The position numbers were made by a program, and so were the translations under genes. This document shows, piece by piece, positions 7,718 to 15,839 of a stretch of 64,000 nucleotides of DNA. The notes beneath the pieces were generated by a model. That model worked only from the letters and a program-made list of their open reading frames with translations. It ran no database searches and had not been told where the DNA came from. Numbering within the stretch: the first letter of the stretch is position 1; the number at the start of each line of letters is the position of its first letter. The DNA is from an uncultured Candidatus Melainabacteria bacterium (lineage in GTDB: Bacteria; Cyanobacteriota; Vampirovibrionia; Gastranaerophilales; Gastranaerophilaceae): contig CAKVIC010000005.1 of assembly GCA_934754655.1 (NCBI GenBank), positions 1 to 64,000 of the forward strand, read 5' to 3'.

Positions 7718-8854
7718 ATGATAAAGAAACTTTTAAACGGAGTAATTGTTTTAGCTGCTTTATTTATGTTAAACAATCCCGCAAATGCTTTCTATAGTGA
7801 TATGGATGAATCACATTGGGCTTACCAATCAATCAAATTTTTAACTGAAGTCGGTGTTGTTGTAGGATATCCTGATGGCACATACAAACCTGATATTCCG
7901 GTTACAAGAGCTGAATTTGCATCAATGGCTATTAAAGCTTTGGGTCAAGAAGATGCGACCGTCGCTCAAGAGATTCATTTTAAAGATGTAGAGCCTTGGT
8001 TTTGGGCATATAACATTATTCAAAAGGCTGTATATTTTGATTTGATTTCAGATTCAAAAGGCGAATTATTTAGACCTTATGACCCTGTAACACGTTCAGA
8101 AGCTATTAATATTGCAGTTAATGCTTTGACAACACAACAAATTAGTCAACAAAAAGCTAATGATATCGTATCAAAGTCTTATGAAGACTATGAACAACTT
8201 CCGGCATGGTTTTTGATTGCTGCAGCAAAGGCTCACGTTCTTGATTTGGTTGTTGTTATGCCTGGTCATGAAAAGAAATTTGAAGCAGAAAGACCTGCTA
8301 ACAGAGCTGAAGTAGCACAAATTCTTTATAAAATGATGCAAGAAGCAAAACTAAATCCGAACGCAAAATTGGCAGAAGTTATGCAAAAGAGAACTGCTGA
8401 TGGTTTCATTGTTGATAACGTTAAAGTTCAAGGTTCAATTGGTATTATTCCTGCCGGAACCGTTGTTCCTATTAAGCTTGAAACAGTTGTCGGTTCTCAA
8501 ATCTCATCAGTTGGTGATTTGTATACTGCTAAATCTGCTCAAAATTATGTAACAAAAGAAAGATATCTTTTAATTTCTGAAAACTCAGATATGAAAGGTC
8601 AAGTAAAATTTGTACAAAGAGGTCAATTATTCCATAAACAAGGTCAAATTATTCTTAAAAACGAACAATTGGTTACTCCTAACGACCAAGCGGTTATGGT
8701 TTATGGTGTAGTTACTTTAGATCCTGAAAAAATCGGTTTTTGGAGAAAAATATTTAAAGGTGCCGCTGTGCTGACAAAACCTAATCAAGTTGTTGGTATT
8801 AGGTTGCTTGCACCTATTAAAGTAGATTTAACCAATGGTTATATATACGAATAA
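7718..8854 (+). CDS. SLH-domain envelope protein
   Basis: Encodes 378 residues. A signal peptide covers residues 1-24 (ending NPANA). Three S-layer-homology repeats follow at about 25-80, 88-145 and 150-205, with typical GYPDGTYKPDIPVTRAEFA and RPYDPVTRSEAI cores. SLH repeats bind pyruvylated or other cell-wall polymers. The C-terminal ~150 residues start with IIPAGTVVPIKLETVVGS, like the opening strand of TrbI/VirB10-type beta domains; that resemblance is a suggestion only. A strong ribosome-binding site (GTTAAGGAGG, 7701-7710) implies high expression, with a TATAAT box at 7693-7698. It is monocistronic and ends at a terminator. Confidence 0.9.
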   Translation: MIKKLLNGVIVLAALFMLNNPANAFYSDMDESHWAYQSIKFLTEVGVVVGYPDGTYKPDIPVTRAEFASMAIKALGQEDATVAQEIHFKDVEPWFWAYNIIQKAVYFDLISDSKGELFRPYDPVTRSEAINIAVNALTTQQISQQKANDIVSKSYEDYEQLPAWFLIAAAKAHVLDLVVVMPGHEKKFEAERPANRAEVAQILYKMMQEAKLNPNAKLAEVMQKRTADGFIVDNVKVQGSIGIIPAGTVVPIKLETVVGSQISSVGDLYTAKSAQNYVTKERYLLISENSDMKGQVKFVQRGQLFHKQGQIILKNEQLVTPNDQAVMVYGVVTLDPEKIGFWRKIFKGAAVLTKPNQVVGIRLLAPIKVDLTNGYIYE

Positions 8855-8880
8855 TTCTAGATTTTATAATATTGCATTTT

Positions 8881-8913
8881 AAAAAAGACTTCTTTTTAAG
8901 GAGTCTTTTTTTT
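8881..8913 (+). terminator. rho-independent terminator of the SLH gene
   Basis: Stem AAAAAAGACT pairs with AGTCTTTTTT across an 11-nt loop and is followed by a T run. Confidence 0.85.
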
Positions 8914-8963
8914 ATGCTTTATGTGATATAATTATTCTTGAAATTATTGAAAAAGGGTGAGTT

Positions 8964-9572
8964 ATGTTCAGATTAATAAAAATCATATTTAATGCATTTA
9001 TTCTAGTTATGGTTATAGTAGGTTTTAACGCAATTGGCGGACAAAAATATGTAGAGCAAATATCAAGTTCTGTAACCGGTTTTTTGCAACAACGAGCTGA
9101 GGAAAATGCAAAAAAAATGGGTAATTTTTCAAGTTTGCATGAAGAATTTCAAATTGATAATACCGTTAATTTGTTGGGTTATAAGGCTGTTATTGCAGAA
9201 CACAAGGTTTCTGGACAAAAAATGTGTATAATAGATTCAGGCAAAAAGCCTTTATTGACGCAAGAAGATATTAAAAGTAGTAATTTAGATAAAAAAATGA
9301 AAGATTTGACTGATAAATATAAGAATCAATTAATTTCTTTTCAAGAAATAAATGTTACGTCACGTGGTACAATGAAGGTCTACGGTAAACTTGTGCCTTA
9401 TGCAAAATTTGAAGCCAAGTCTAAGAAATTGCCGTTTTCAGATTTGGCAGGCGTTGTTGCTAGTGTAAAAACTTCTGATAACTCTGAAAAATTGGCAATA
9501 TCAGTTTGTGAAAAGAAAAAATATTCACAATTAATAACTGATGAATTTTTCAAAAATGTCAAAGAAAATTAA
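8964..9572 (+). CDS. membrane-anchored hypothetical protein
   Basis: Encodes 202 residues. A single hydrophobic helix at residues 4-24 (IIFNAFILVMVIVGF) anchors it, leaving the rest outside. A Gln/Ala-rich helix follows (LQQRAEENAKKMG), then a beta-rich domain with two Cys (KMCIIDSG; ISVCEKKK). It is the first gene of an envelope operon with the DUF2993 and GerMN proteins (gaps of 14 and 3 nt), so a role in the cell envelope is likely. No family is recognised. Confidence 0.7.
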   Translation: MFRLIKIIFNAFILVMVIVGFNAIGGQKYVEQISSSVTGFLQQRAEENAKKMGNFSSLHEEFQIDNTVNLLGYKAVIAEHKVSGQKMCIIDSGKKPLLTQEDIKSSNLDKKMKDLTDKYKNQLISFQEINVTSRGTMKVYGKLVPYAKFEAKSKKLPFSDLAGVVASVKTSDNSEKLAISVCEKKKYSQLITDEFFKNVKEN

Positions 9573-9586
9573 GTATTGAAGGTTGT

Positions 9587-10408
9587 ATGAAAAAATTATT
9601 AACGTTATTTATAGTAAGTTTGTTGTTGGTTGCGCCGGTTTTTTCTGCTCAAGATAAAATTTCTGAAGAATATTTAAAGAGTAAAAAACATTTTGCAATA
9701 ATGAATCCGGTGGCAGAATCAATTGCTCAATCAATTATTAAAAAATCAATAAAAAAAGAAGCGAAAGGCAAGTTTAGGGTTAAATTTGTCGGATATACTT
9801 TATCTAGTATGAAAGCCGGAGTTTTTAAATATTTAGAAATTACTGGTAAGGATGTTATTGTTGAGGGAATTGATATTCCGTATCTTAGAATTAAAACAGT
9901 TTCAGATTATAATCGTGTTGATTTAACTAAAAAAGAACCTAGTTTTATTACTAATACAACATTATCGTATGAATTTAATTTAACGGAAGATTCTATAAAT
10001 CAAGCATTAAAAAAGGATGAGTATAAAGAAATAATTAAACGAGTAAATAATTTTGCATATCCATTATTTGTTGTAAATAATGTAAGAGCAAAAATTGTGA
10101 ATAATAAAATTAATTTAAAAATGGATTATGTTTTACCATTAGCGATGTCAGGTAAAAAACATACGATATCAATGACATCTGATTTTTATGTTGTAAATGG
10201 CAAAATTTATGCAAAAAATGCTGATTATGATAAATCAGCCGGCCATTTTGCGCTAAATAAGATTACAAGTTTGATAAATTTATTGAATCCATTAGGTTTT
10301 ACGTTGGATATTCTTGAAGATAATAAATGTGATGCTAAAATCGAAAATATAAGAATTGTTGATAATGTTGCTAAAATTAATGGTAAAATATTTATACAAG
10401 GAGATTAA
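9587..10408 (+). CDS. LmeA/DUF2993-like secreted lipid-binding protein
   Basis: Encodes 273 residues with a signal peptide at 1-21 (ending APVFSA). The mature part has the DUF2993 pattern: an N-terminal amphipathic helix (AESIAQSIIKKSIKK), alternating strands, an EFNLTEDSINQALKK segment, and a C-terminal KIENIRIVDNVAKINGKI strand pair. DUF2993 proteins (LmeA in mycobacteria, many in cyanobacteria) are TULIP-like phospholipid-binding proteins of the envelope. It may move or bind lipids between membranes. Family assignment is by pattern and is fairly secure; the role is inferred. Confidence 0.7.
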   Translation: MKKLLTLFIVSLLLVAPVFSAQDKISEEYLKSKKHFAIMNPVAESIAQSIIKKSIKKEAKGKFRVKFVGYTLSSMKAGVFKYLEITGKDVIVEGIDIPYLRIKTVSDYNRVDLTKKEPSFITNTTLSYEFNLTEDSINQALKKDEYKEIIKRVNNFAYPLFVVNNVRAKIVNNKINLKMDYVLPLAMSGKKHTISMTSDFYVVNGKIYAKNADYDKSAGHFALNKITSLINLLNPLGFTLDILEDNKCDAKIENIRIVDNVAKINGKIFIQGD

Positions 10409-10411
10409 CGC

Positions 10412-11017
10412 ATGAATTTTTCGCAAAAACTAGGCTTGTTCGTTTTAATCGTGATATCAATCATGTATGTTTATTTTTCATTTTTTAATAAAGATTTTTC
10501 TATGCCGAATTTTAATCATAAAGAAAATCAGGGAAATGAAATTCAACAATTTAATCCAACAACAAACGATGAAAATCTTAATTCTGATGAAAATAATGAA
10601 GTTAAACCAAATTTTAGTGAAGTTAAAATTTTTATTTTGGATAAAAATGGAAATATGCGTTTTGTGAATAGAAAATGTGAAAATACATCAACTTTTGAAT
10701 GTGCAATGAACGAATTGATTAAAGCACCTTCTCCTTGGGAGAAGAATAAAGGTTTCTTTTCTGAAATTCCAACGACAACAAAAATCCTTTCAATAAGGGA
10801 ATCTAAATCCGAGATTATGCTAGATTTGTCTTCTAATTTTGAGGCAGGTGGCGGTACGGATAGTACTTACACAAGGGTGAAGCAGCTTATAAAGACTGCT
10901 GATGCTAATACAAATAAGCCAGTTTATTTATTCTTAAACGGAAAAAAGGTTAACGTTATTGGTGGTGATGGAATTATGATAAAGCAGCCTTTGACAGAAG
11001 GGTCTTTGGATGAGTAG
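10412..11017 (+). CDS. GerMN-domain membrane-anchored protein
   Basis: Encodes 201 residues. One N-terminal membrane helix (residues 8-25) is followed by an Asn/Glu-rich linker and a GerMN domain from about residue 68. Typical GerMN features are the VKIFILDKNGNMRFVNR strand pair, the MNELIKAPS helix, and IMLDLSSNF before a TYTRVKQLIKT helix. The domain is named from the spore germination protein GerM, but it is common in non-sporulating bacteria and cyanobacteria in envelope proteins. No spore genes are seen here. Good ribosome-binding site AAGGAG. Its end overlaps the next gene by 8 nt. Confidence 0.85.
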   Translation: MNFSQKLGLFVLIVISIMYVYFSFFNKDFSMPNFNHKENQGNEIQQFNPTTNDENLNSDENNEVKPNFSEVKIFILDKNGNMRFVNRKCENTSTFECAMNELIKAPSPWEKNKGFFSEIPTTTKILSIRESKSEIMLDLSSNFEAGGGTDSTYTRVKQLIKTADANTNKPVYLFLNGKKVNVIGGDGIMIKQPLTEGSLDE

Positions 11018-11297
11018 TAATGAAGATAAAAATTTAGATTATTACTTAAATTTAGACTGGACTCTTATAGAGGGCACAGATTTAGATTTTAATGGCGAAC
11101 CTTATTTTTATATTGAGATAAAAGAGATTCCGAATTTTGTGTATTGTGCAAAAACTCGTGATAAAGCTTACGAAAACTACAAACATCAATTAAAACTGAC
11201 GTTAATGCTTATGTTAGAAGATAATGAGCACATACGTGAACCAAATGAAGTTTTTGATGACGATGATGATATAGATTGGGAGAAAATATGCCCATAA
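11010..11297 (+). CDS. HicB-like small protein, orphan
   Basis: Encodes 95 residues. The core (PYFYIEIKEIPNFVYCAKTR, then DKAYENYKHQLKLTLML) has the strand-strand-helix arrangement of HicB/UPF0150 antitoxins, and the C-terminus is very acidic (EVFDDDDDIDWE). No HicA-like toxin (a dsRBD-like ~60-residue protein) lies next to it. It sits between gerMN and rimI, overlapping both neighbours by a few bases, so it is part of the operon. It may be a domesticated HicB-fold protein with no toxin partner. The fold is a moderate-confidence call. Confidence 0.55.
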   Translation: MSSNEDKNLDYYLNLDWTLIEGTDLDFNGEPYFYIEIKEIPNFVYCAKTRDKAYENYKHQLKLTLMLMLEDNEHIREPNEVFDDDDDIDWEKICP

Positions 11298-11827
11298 CAA
11301 AGTTTCAAATAATTATTACTAAAATGACACAAGACGATATCAATGATGTTATAGAAATTGAAAAAGAAGTATATGGTGAGCATCATTGGTCAAAATCTTC
11401 TTTTTATGATGAATTGCAAAATAATTTAGCACATTATTTTGTTGCAAAAAATTCTCAAGGTGAAAACATTGCCTATGTTGGAACATGGCATATAATTGAT
11501 GAAGGGCATATTACAACTATAGCTGTTAAAAAGGATTATATGCGTAAGCATATCGGCGAAGCGTTGATTGTAAAAGCTCTAGAAAATTGTTATGAAGAAA
11601 AAATTAAATATTTAACGTTGGAAGTAAGAGTTTCAAACGAGCCGGCAATAAATCTTTATAGCAAATATGGTTTTAAATCTTTAGGTACAAGAAAAGGTTA
11701 TTATCAAGATAATGATGAAGATGCTTTAATTATGTGGACTGAAAATATTTTTTACGATAAATTTAAAATACTATATGAAAAAAATAAATCTGTTTTAAAC
11801 GAAAAAATTGAGGTTATTGAAAAATAA
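11288..11827 (+). CDS. rimI: ribosomal-protein-alanine N-acetyltransferase (GNAT)
   Basis: Encodes 179 residues from ATG 11288, preceded by GGGAG. A TTG at 11276 is in frame, but that choice would swallow the ribosome-binding site. The GNAT fold shows an acetyl-CoA loop (DYMRKHIGEALI), the strand YLTLEVRVSNEPAINLY and the RimI hallmark YGFKSLGTRKGYY. RimI acetylates the N-terminal Ala of ribosomal protein S18, and an rpsR is present at 18094. The C-terminal 25 residues are an extra charged helix. Confidence 0.88.
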   Translation: MPITKFQIIITKMTQDDINDVIEIEKEVYGEHHWSKSSFYDELQNNLAHYFVAKNSQGENIAYVGTWHIIDEGHITTIAVKKDYMRKHIGEALIVKALENCYEEKIKYLTLEVRVSNEPAINLYSKYGFKSLGTRKGYYQDNDEDALIMWTENIFYDKFKILYEKNKSVLNEKIEVIEK

Positions 11828-11830
11828 TTT

Positions 11831-12493
11831 ATGACAAAACGAATTGAAAAGCAATTAAATAACTTTAAATACAAAGGAGAACCTATAAGACTTACGGTTG
11901 GGACTCTAGTGTTAACGATATTTTGCACACTATTGCTTGTCATTGCGACATTTACTCAAATTACATTTTCTCATTTTTGTTTACCGATTAAAAATCTTCT
12001 TTTAGGGTTACCTTGCAGTCCTCAAGATTATATAACCGTTTATAAATATATTCCGCAGATACCTGTTGTGTTTTTTATAATTGCTCTTTTGGGTAGAAAA
12101 TTTGGAATTTTTTCAATTTGCTTATATATAATATTAGGTATGTTTTTGCCAGTTTTTGCTTTAGGTGGTGGAGTTAAATATATTTTTGAAAATGGATTTG
12201 GATACATTTTGGCATTCATTCCGGCGGCATTTTTTACCGGAACTTTATTAAAAATTAAACGTGATTTTTTAAGAATTTTGCTTATGGCTGTTTTAGGCGT
12301 GCTTACAATTCATATACTAGGTGTTTTATATATGTTTTTCATTGCGGCTTTAAAACATTCACAAATGGATTTAGTTTTGGGCTGGATTATAACACAAAGT
12401 GGTATTCAGATTCTTTATGATATGTTTTTTACAGTAATAGCAATTTATTTAGGTAGAATGTCACGTAAAATTTTTGGAATAATAATGTGTTAA
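11831..12493 (+). CDS. bioY: biotin transporter BioY (S component)
   Basis: Encodes 220 residues with six predicted membrane helices. The GFGYILAFIPAAFFTGTLL segment is the characteristic BioY helix-4 motif. BioY binds biotin in the membrane and works alone or with the ECF module; no ecfA/T genes are in the window. It follows rimI by 3 nt and ends the operon. An N-terminal ~25-residue cytoplasmic extension is longer than usual. Confidence 0.85.
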   Translation: MTKRIEKQLNNFKYKGEPIRLTVGTLVLTIFCTLLLVIATFTQITFSHFCLPIKNLLLGLPCSPQDYITVYKYIPQIPVVFFIIALLGRKFGIFSICLYIILGMFLPVFALGGGVKYIFENGFGYILAFIPAAFFTGTLLKIKRDFLRILLMAVLGVLTIHILGVLYMFFIAALKHSQMDLVLGWIITQSGIQILYDMFFTVIAIYLGRMSRKIFGIIMC

Positions 12494-12506
12494 TTTAGGT
12501 AAAATA

Positions 12507-13628
12507 ATGGAAATGAAAAATAATAGCGCTGAATTAATTTTATTTTTAAAAAATGTTGGATTTGATAATTATTTAAAATATTTGAAATCAAAATTAAAAA
12601 ATAAAAGAATTCTTATTTACGGTGCGGGGTTGTTATTCCAAACAATTTATTCAAACTATGATTTGTCAAATTTGAATATTGTGGGAATTTCAGATATGAG
12701 TTTTAGTGCAAAATCTGAACTTAATAATTTTTGTAGCTTAAAAGTTTACAAACCTTCTGAAATAAATAGTTTAGATATTGATTGTATTTTGGTCGCAACA
12801 CTTCATCATAAAAAAATTATTGAAAATTTGCGTAAATCAAATAAGAATTTTAGAGGAAAAATCTTGTCTATTTATGAAAAAAGTGATTTTATATCAAGAT
12901 TTGCAAGGATTTTTAGAAAAAAAGTGGTACGAAATAATGAATTTTTATTAATTATGCCAAATGGTAAAATAATAAAAAATCCTAAGATTAAAGGACTTGA
13001 GGTTAAATTTTTTGGAGTAAATTCAAAAGTCGTAATAAAAGGTAATCCTAAAGAAAAATTTAATAATGTATTGATTGAATGTAAAAATAATTCTCAAATA
13101 GTAATTAATGGCGAACCTATATGCACTTTTTGTAATGTTAAATTTTATGCAGAAAATAATTGTCTAATAGAATTTAATTCCTCTGTTTACTCTGCTTCAA
13201 ATGTTTCTTTTGAACTCGGCGGAGATAGTAATAAAATTTTTATTGGTAAAGATTGTTCGTTTGGTTCTGGCAGATATTTTAGTACTGGGGAAAATACAAC
13301 AATTTCTATTGGTAATAATTGTATGCTCGCAGACAAAGTTTATTTACGTTCTGATGATGGGCATTCGATAATTGATTTATCAACAGGTAAGCCAACGAAT
13401 TTTTCATCAGATATCGTATTAGGCAATCATGTTTGGCTTGGTTATAGAACAACTGTTTTAAAAGGTGCAAAAGTTAATGATGGTTCTGTCGTAGGTTTTG
13501 GTTCAATTGTTAACAAGAAATTTGAAGAGAAAAATATCTTAATTGCCGGTGCTCCTGCTAAAAAAATTAGAGAAAATATTGATTGGGCTATGGAAACTCC
13601 TGAAGAATATCTGAAGAAGCTTGATTAA
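12507..13628 (+). CDS. hexapeptide-repeat acyltransferase with N-terminal Rossmann-like domain
   Basis: Encodes 373 residues. The N-terminal ~130 start with RILIYGAGLLFQTIY, a nucleotide-binding-like turn also found in sugar-modifying fusion enzymes. From about residue 150 the sequence forms a left-handed beta-helix with [LIV]G-spaced hexapeptides, ending in NHVWLGYRTTVLKGAKV and the family end motif IAGAPAKKI. Such enzymes O-acetylate surface sugars using acetyl-CoA. Its stop overlaps the stop of the convergent histidine kinase. Confidence 0.8.
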   Translation: MEMKNNSAELILFLKNVGFDNYLKYLKSKLKNKRILIYGAGLLFQTIYSNYDLSNLNIVGISDMSFSAKSELNNFCSLKVYKPSEINSLDIDCILVATLHHKKIIENLRKSNKNFRGKILSIYEKSDFISRFARIFRKKVVRNNEFLLIMPNGKIIKNPKIKGLEVKFFGVNSKVVIKGNPKEKFNNVLIECKNNSQIVINGEPICTFCNVKFYAENNCLIEFNSSVYSASNVSFELGGDSNKIFIGKDCSFGSGRYFSTGENTTISIGNNCMLADKVYLRSDDGHSIIDLSTGKPTNFSSDIVLGNHVWLGYRTTVLKGAKVNDGSVVGFGSIVNKKFEEKNILIAGAPAKKIRENIDWAMETPEEYLKKLD

Positions 13629-15028
13629 TCTTCATCGATTTTAAATTCACAAATAAAATTTGTACCGTTGTTAACTTCACTAATTACATCAATAGAGCCT
13701 GAATGTAACTCTATTATGTTTTTAACGATAGCAAGTCCTAAACCTGTTCCGCCAAGTTTCCGACTTCTGTTTTTATCAACTCGATAAAATCTTTCAAAAA
13801 TATGGTTTAAATGTTCAGGCTCAATTCCTATACCATAATCTTTTATTTCAATATAGATTTTTTTATCTTCTTTTCTTAAAAAGATATCAATTTTATCTGT
13901 TTTAGAATATTTTATGGCGTTTGTTACAAGATTGGAAATAGCTGTGAATATTAAATCTTTATCGCCATAAAAATTAATTTTTTCTTCAGATTGTGACAAA
14001 TCTATTTTTATATTTGCGTAATTAAAACTGTTAATAACTTTTTTTAACAAAGAATTTAAATTGAAATTTTTAAAATTTTTATTATCATTTGTTTTTTCTA
14101 CTTCTATTTCTGAAAGGCATAAAATATCATTTACTAATTTATCGATAGATTTTGTTTGAAATTGAATTATTTCAAAGCATTCCTTATCAATATCTTCGAT
14201 ATTATTGCGAGATTCAATTAGTTCTATTGCAGAATTAATTGCTGTTATAGGAGTTTTTATTTCATGTGTTATATTTTGTAAAAAATTTGATTTATATTGT
14301 TCAAGCTGTGACAGGCGTGTAATTTGTAATTTTAATCGTTGAACCATTTTTTTTATAGATGATGTTAATTCTTTTAAAAGTCCTAATTTAGGAATTTCAA
14401 TTTCTTCTTCTAAATTGCCATTTGCAACTTCAATAACACTATCTTCCAGTGTATTGAATGTGTTACGAAGTGTGTAAAATACTTGAATCAAACCTGTTAT
14501 AAAAAACATTAAGCATACAATGAAAAAGGTTAGAGCATTTTTTTGAGTTTTCATAATTGTTTTCATAACATCAGCTTGAGAAACTGTGATTTCAAGATAA
14601 TAAACATCATTATTTATAAAATATTTTTCGCGTACGCCAATTTTTCTATTTTTTAGAGCTAGCTTGTAAATTTTAAACTTGTTGTATTTTTTATTAAAAA
14701 TCTTACTATTTTTACTTAACAAAGGCGAAACATTATCTGTATTTGATGTTGCTAACAATTTTTTATTGCTATTGAAAATTCGAAATTCTATATCTTCGTC
14801 TTTAAAATCATCGCAGTATTTTTGCAATTTTGAATAATTTTTTTGCTCTAGTAATGGAGTTATTACCCATTCTATTTGTCGTTTAAAAACCAATAATTCT
14901 TCATGTTCTTCTTCCATATACGAAGCGTTAAAAAGAACAATATTAAAAAGTGATATTGCGCCAAAAACAAGTGTGATTAATAAGAATATTGAAATTTTAT
15001 TTACCCAATACAAATCCCTTTTCTTCAT
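13625..15028 (-). CDS. two-component sensor histidine kinase
   Basis: Encodes 467 residues. Two membrane helices (about 11-35 and 165-187) flank a ~130-residue extracytoplasmic sensor. A HAMP-like linker follows, then the H box NITHEIKTPITAI with the phospho-accepting His, an N box (LVTNAIKYS), and G boxes DYGIGIE and GGTGLGLAI. Start ATG overlaps the stop of the response regulator (ATGA), so the pair is co-translated. The stimulus is unknown. It is a complete, ordinary member of the PhoR/EnvZ-like class. Confidence 0.93.
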   Translation of the reverse strand: MKKRDLYWVNKISIFLLITLVFGAISLFNIVLFNASYMEEEHEELLVFKRQIEWVITPLLEQKNYSKLQKYCDDFKDEDIEFRIFNSNKKLLATSNTDNVSPLLSKNSKIFNKKYNKFKIYKLALKNRKIGVREKYFINNDVYYLEITVSQADVMKTIMKTQKNALTFFIVCLMFFITGLIQVFYTLRNTFNTLEDSVIEVANGNLEEEIEIPKLGLLKELTSSIKKMVQRLKLQITRLSQLEQYKSNFLQNITHEIKTPITAINSAIELIESRNNIEDIDKECFEIIQFQTKSIDKLVNDILCLSEIEVEKTNDNKNFKNFNLNSLLKKVINSFNYANIKIDLSQSEEKINFYGDKDLIFTAISNLVTNAIKYSKTDKIDIFLRKEDKKIYIEIKDYGIGIEPEHLNHIFERFYRVDKNRSRKLGGTGLGLAIVKNIIELHSGSIDVISEVNNGTNFICEFKIDED

Positions 15029-15729
15029 AATTCAACTTCTTTCATTTTGTAGCCTTGTCCGCGAACTGTTTCAATGTTTGTGCCGACATCTCCTAATTTG
15101 CGCCTAAGATTCAATATTTGAACATCAACTGCGCGTTCTGAAATTTCGCACCCGTCATCGCCACGCAAATAATATAAAAGTTGCGAGCGTGAAAAAACAG
15201 TTCCAATATTTTGCATAAAAGTACGTAATATTATAAATTCAAATCTTGTTAATTCTATGATTTTTTTATCAACGTGAACGATTTTTTTTATGTTATCAAG
15301 CACAATTGATTTATAGGTTTTTAAGCTGGAATTTAAATTTGAAATTGCAAGGTGAGCTTTTATTCTGGCAAGCAAGATTTTATTGCTAAATGGCTTTGAA
15401 ATATAGTCTACAGCTCCATTTGCAAATCCTTTTAAAATATCTTCTTCCATTTTTTTTGCCGTAAGCATAATTACTTGAATTGATTTAAAATCACCATCAT
15501 TTTCTTTAATAATTTTGCATAATTCAAAACCGTCAATTTCTGGTATCATAACATCTAAAAGTACTAAATCCGGCAGGTCTGATTTGATTATTTCTAAAGC
15601 TTCTTTTCCATCAAAAGCTTTTTTAATTTTATAAAAACCATCTGAACGTAATACCAATTCTATTAAACGATTGATTTGTGGTTCATCCTCTACTATTAAA
15701 ATTTTAGCTTCATTTATATTCTGTTCCAT
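15025..15729 (-). CDS. OmpR/PhoB-family response regulator
   Basis: Encodes 234 residues from ATG 15729. The frame can be extended to 15828, but that extension runs through the palindrome at 15783-15824 and is not coding. Receiver domain: acidic pair VEDEP, phospho-acceptor in LVLLDVMIP, Lys in ISKPF. The C-terminal winged helix carries ELTRFEFIILRTF and the DVQILNLRRKLG recognition helix, ending in VRGQGYKM. It is paired with the downstream histidine kinase. Confidence 0.94.
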   Translation of the reverse strand: MEQNINEAKILIVEDEPQINRLIELVLRSDGFYKIKKAFDGKEALEIIKSDLPDLVLLDVMIPEIDGFELCKIIKENDGDFKSIQVIMLTAKKMEEDILKGFANGAVDYISKPFSNKILLARIKAHLAISNLNSSLKTYKSIVLDNIKKIVHVDKKIIELTRFEFIILRTFMQNIGTVFSRSQLLYYLRGDDGCEISERAVDVQILNLRRKLGDVGTNIETVRGQGYKMKEVEL

Positions 15730-15782
15730 TATTAAATTATATATTAATAAAATAATTATGCAAAATTTAGGTTTTGATGAAA

Positions 15783-15824
15783 TAACGCGGCGGCTGGAAA
15801 AAATTTTTTCCAGCCGCCGCATTA
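15783..15824. terminator. 42-bp GC-rich palindrome, probable gdhA terminator
   Basis: Bases 15787-15820 are a perfect 34-bp palindrome (GCGGCGGCTGGAAAAAA and its complement); adding three outer pairs after one mismatch gives 42 bp. It follows the gdhA stop by 15 nt and precedes the response-regulator start by 54 nt. The centre is AAAAAATTTTTT, so either strand gives a very stable hairpin. A typical 3' T run is lacking, and it may also serve other roles. Confidence 0.6.
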
Positions 15825-15839
15825 TCATTATTATTTAAA

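Noticed and set aside
10412..11017. Sporulation function from the GerMN domain
   Set aside because: No spore genes; the domain is widespread in non-spore-formers.
11010..11297. Complete hicAB toxin-antitoxin module
   Set aside because: No HicA-like gene on either side.
15730..15828. N-terminal extension of the response regulator
   Set aside because: It would translate through the 42-bp palindrome. The receiver domain begins normally after ATG 15729.
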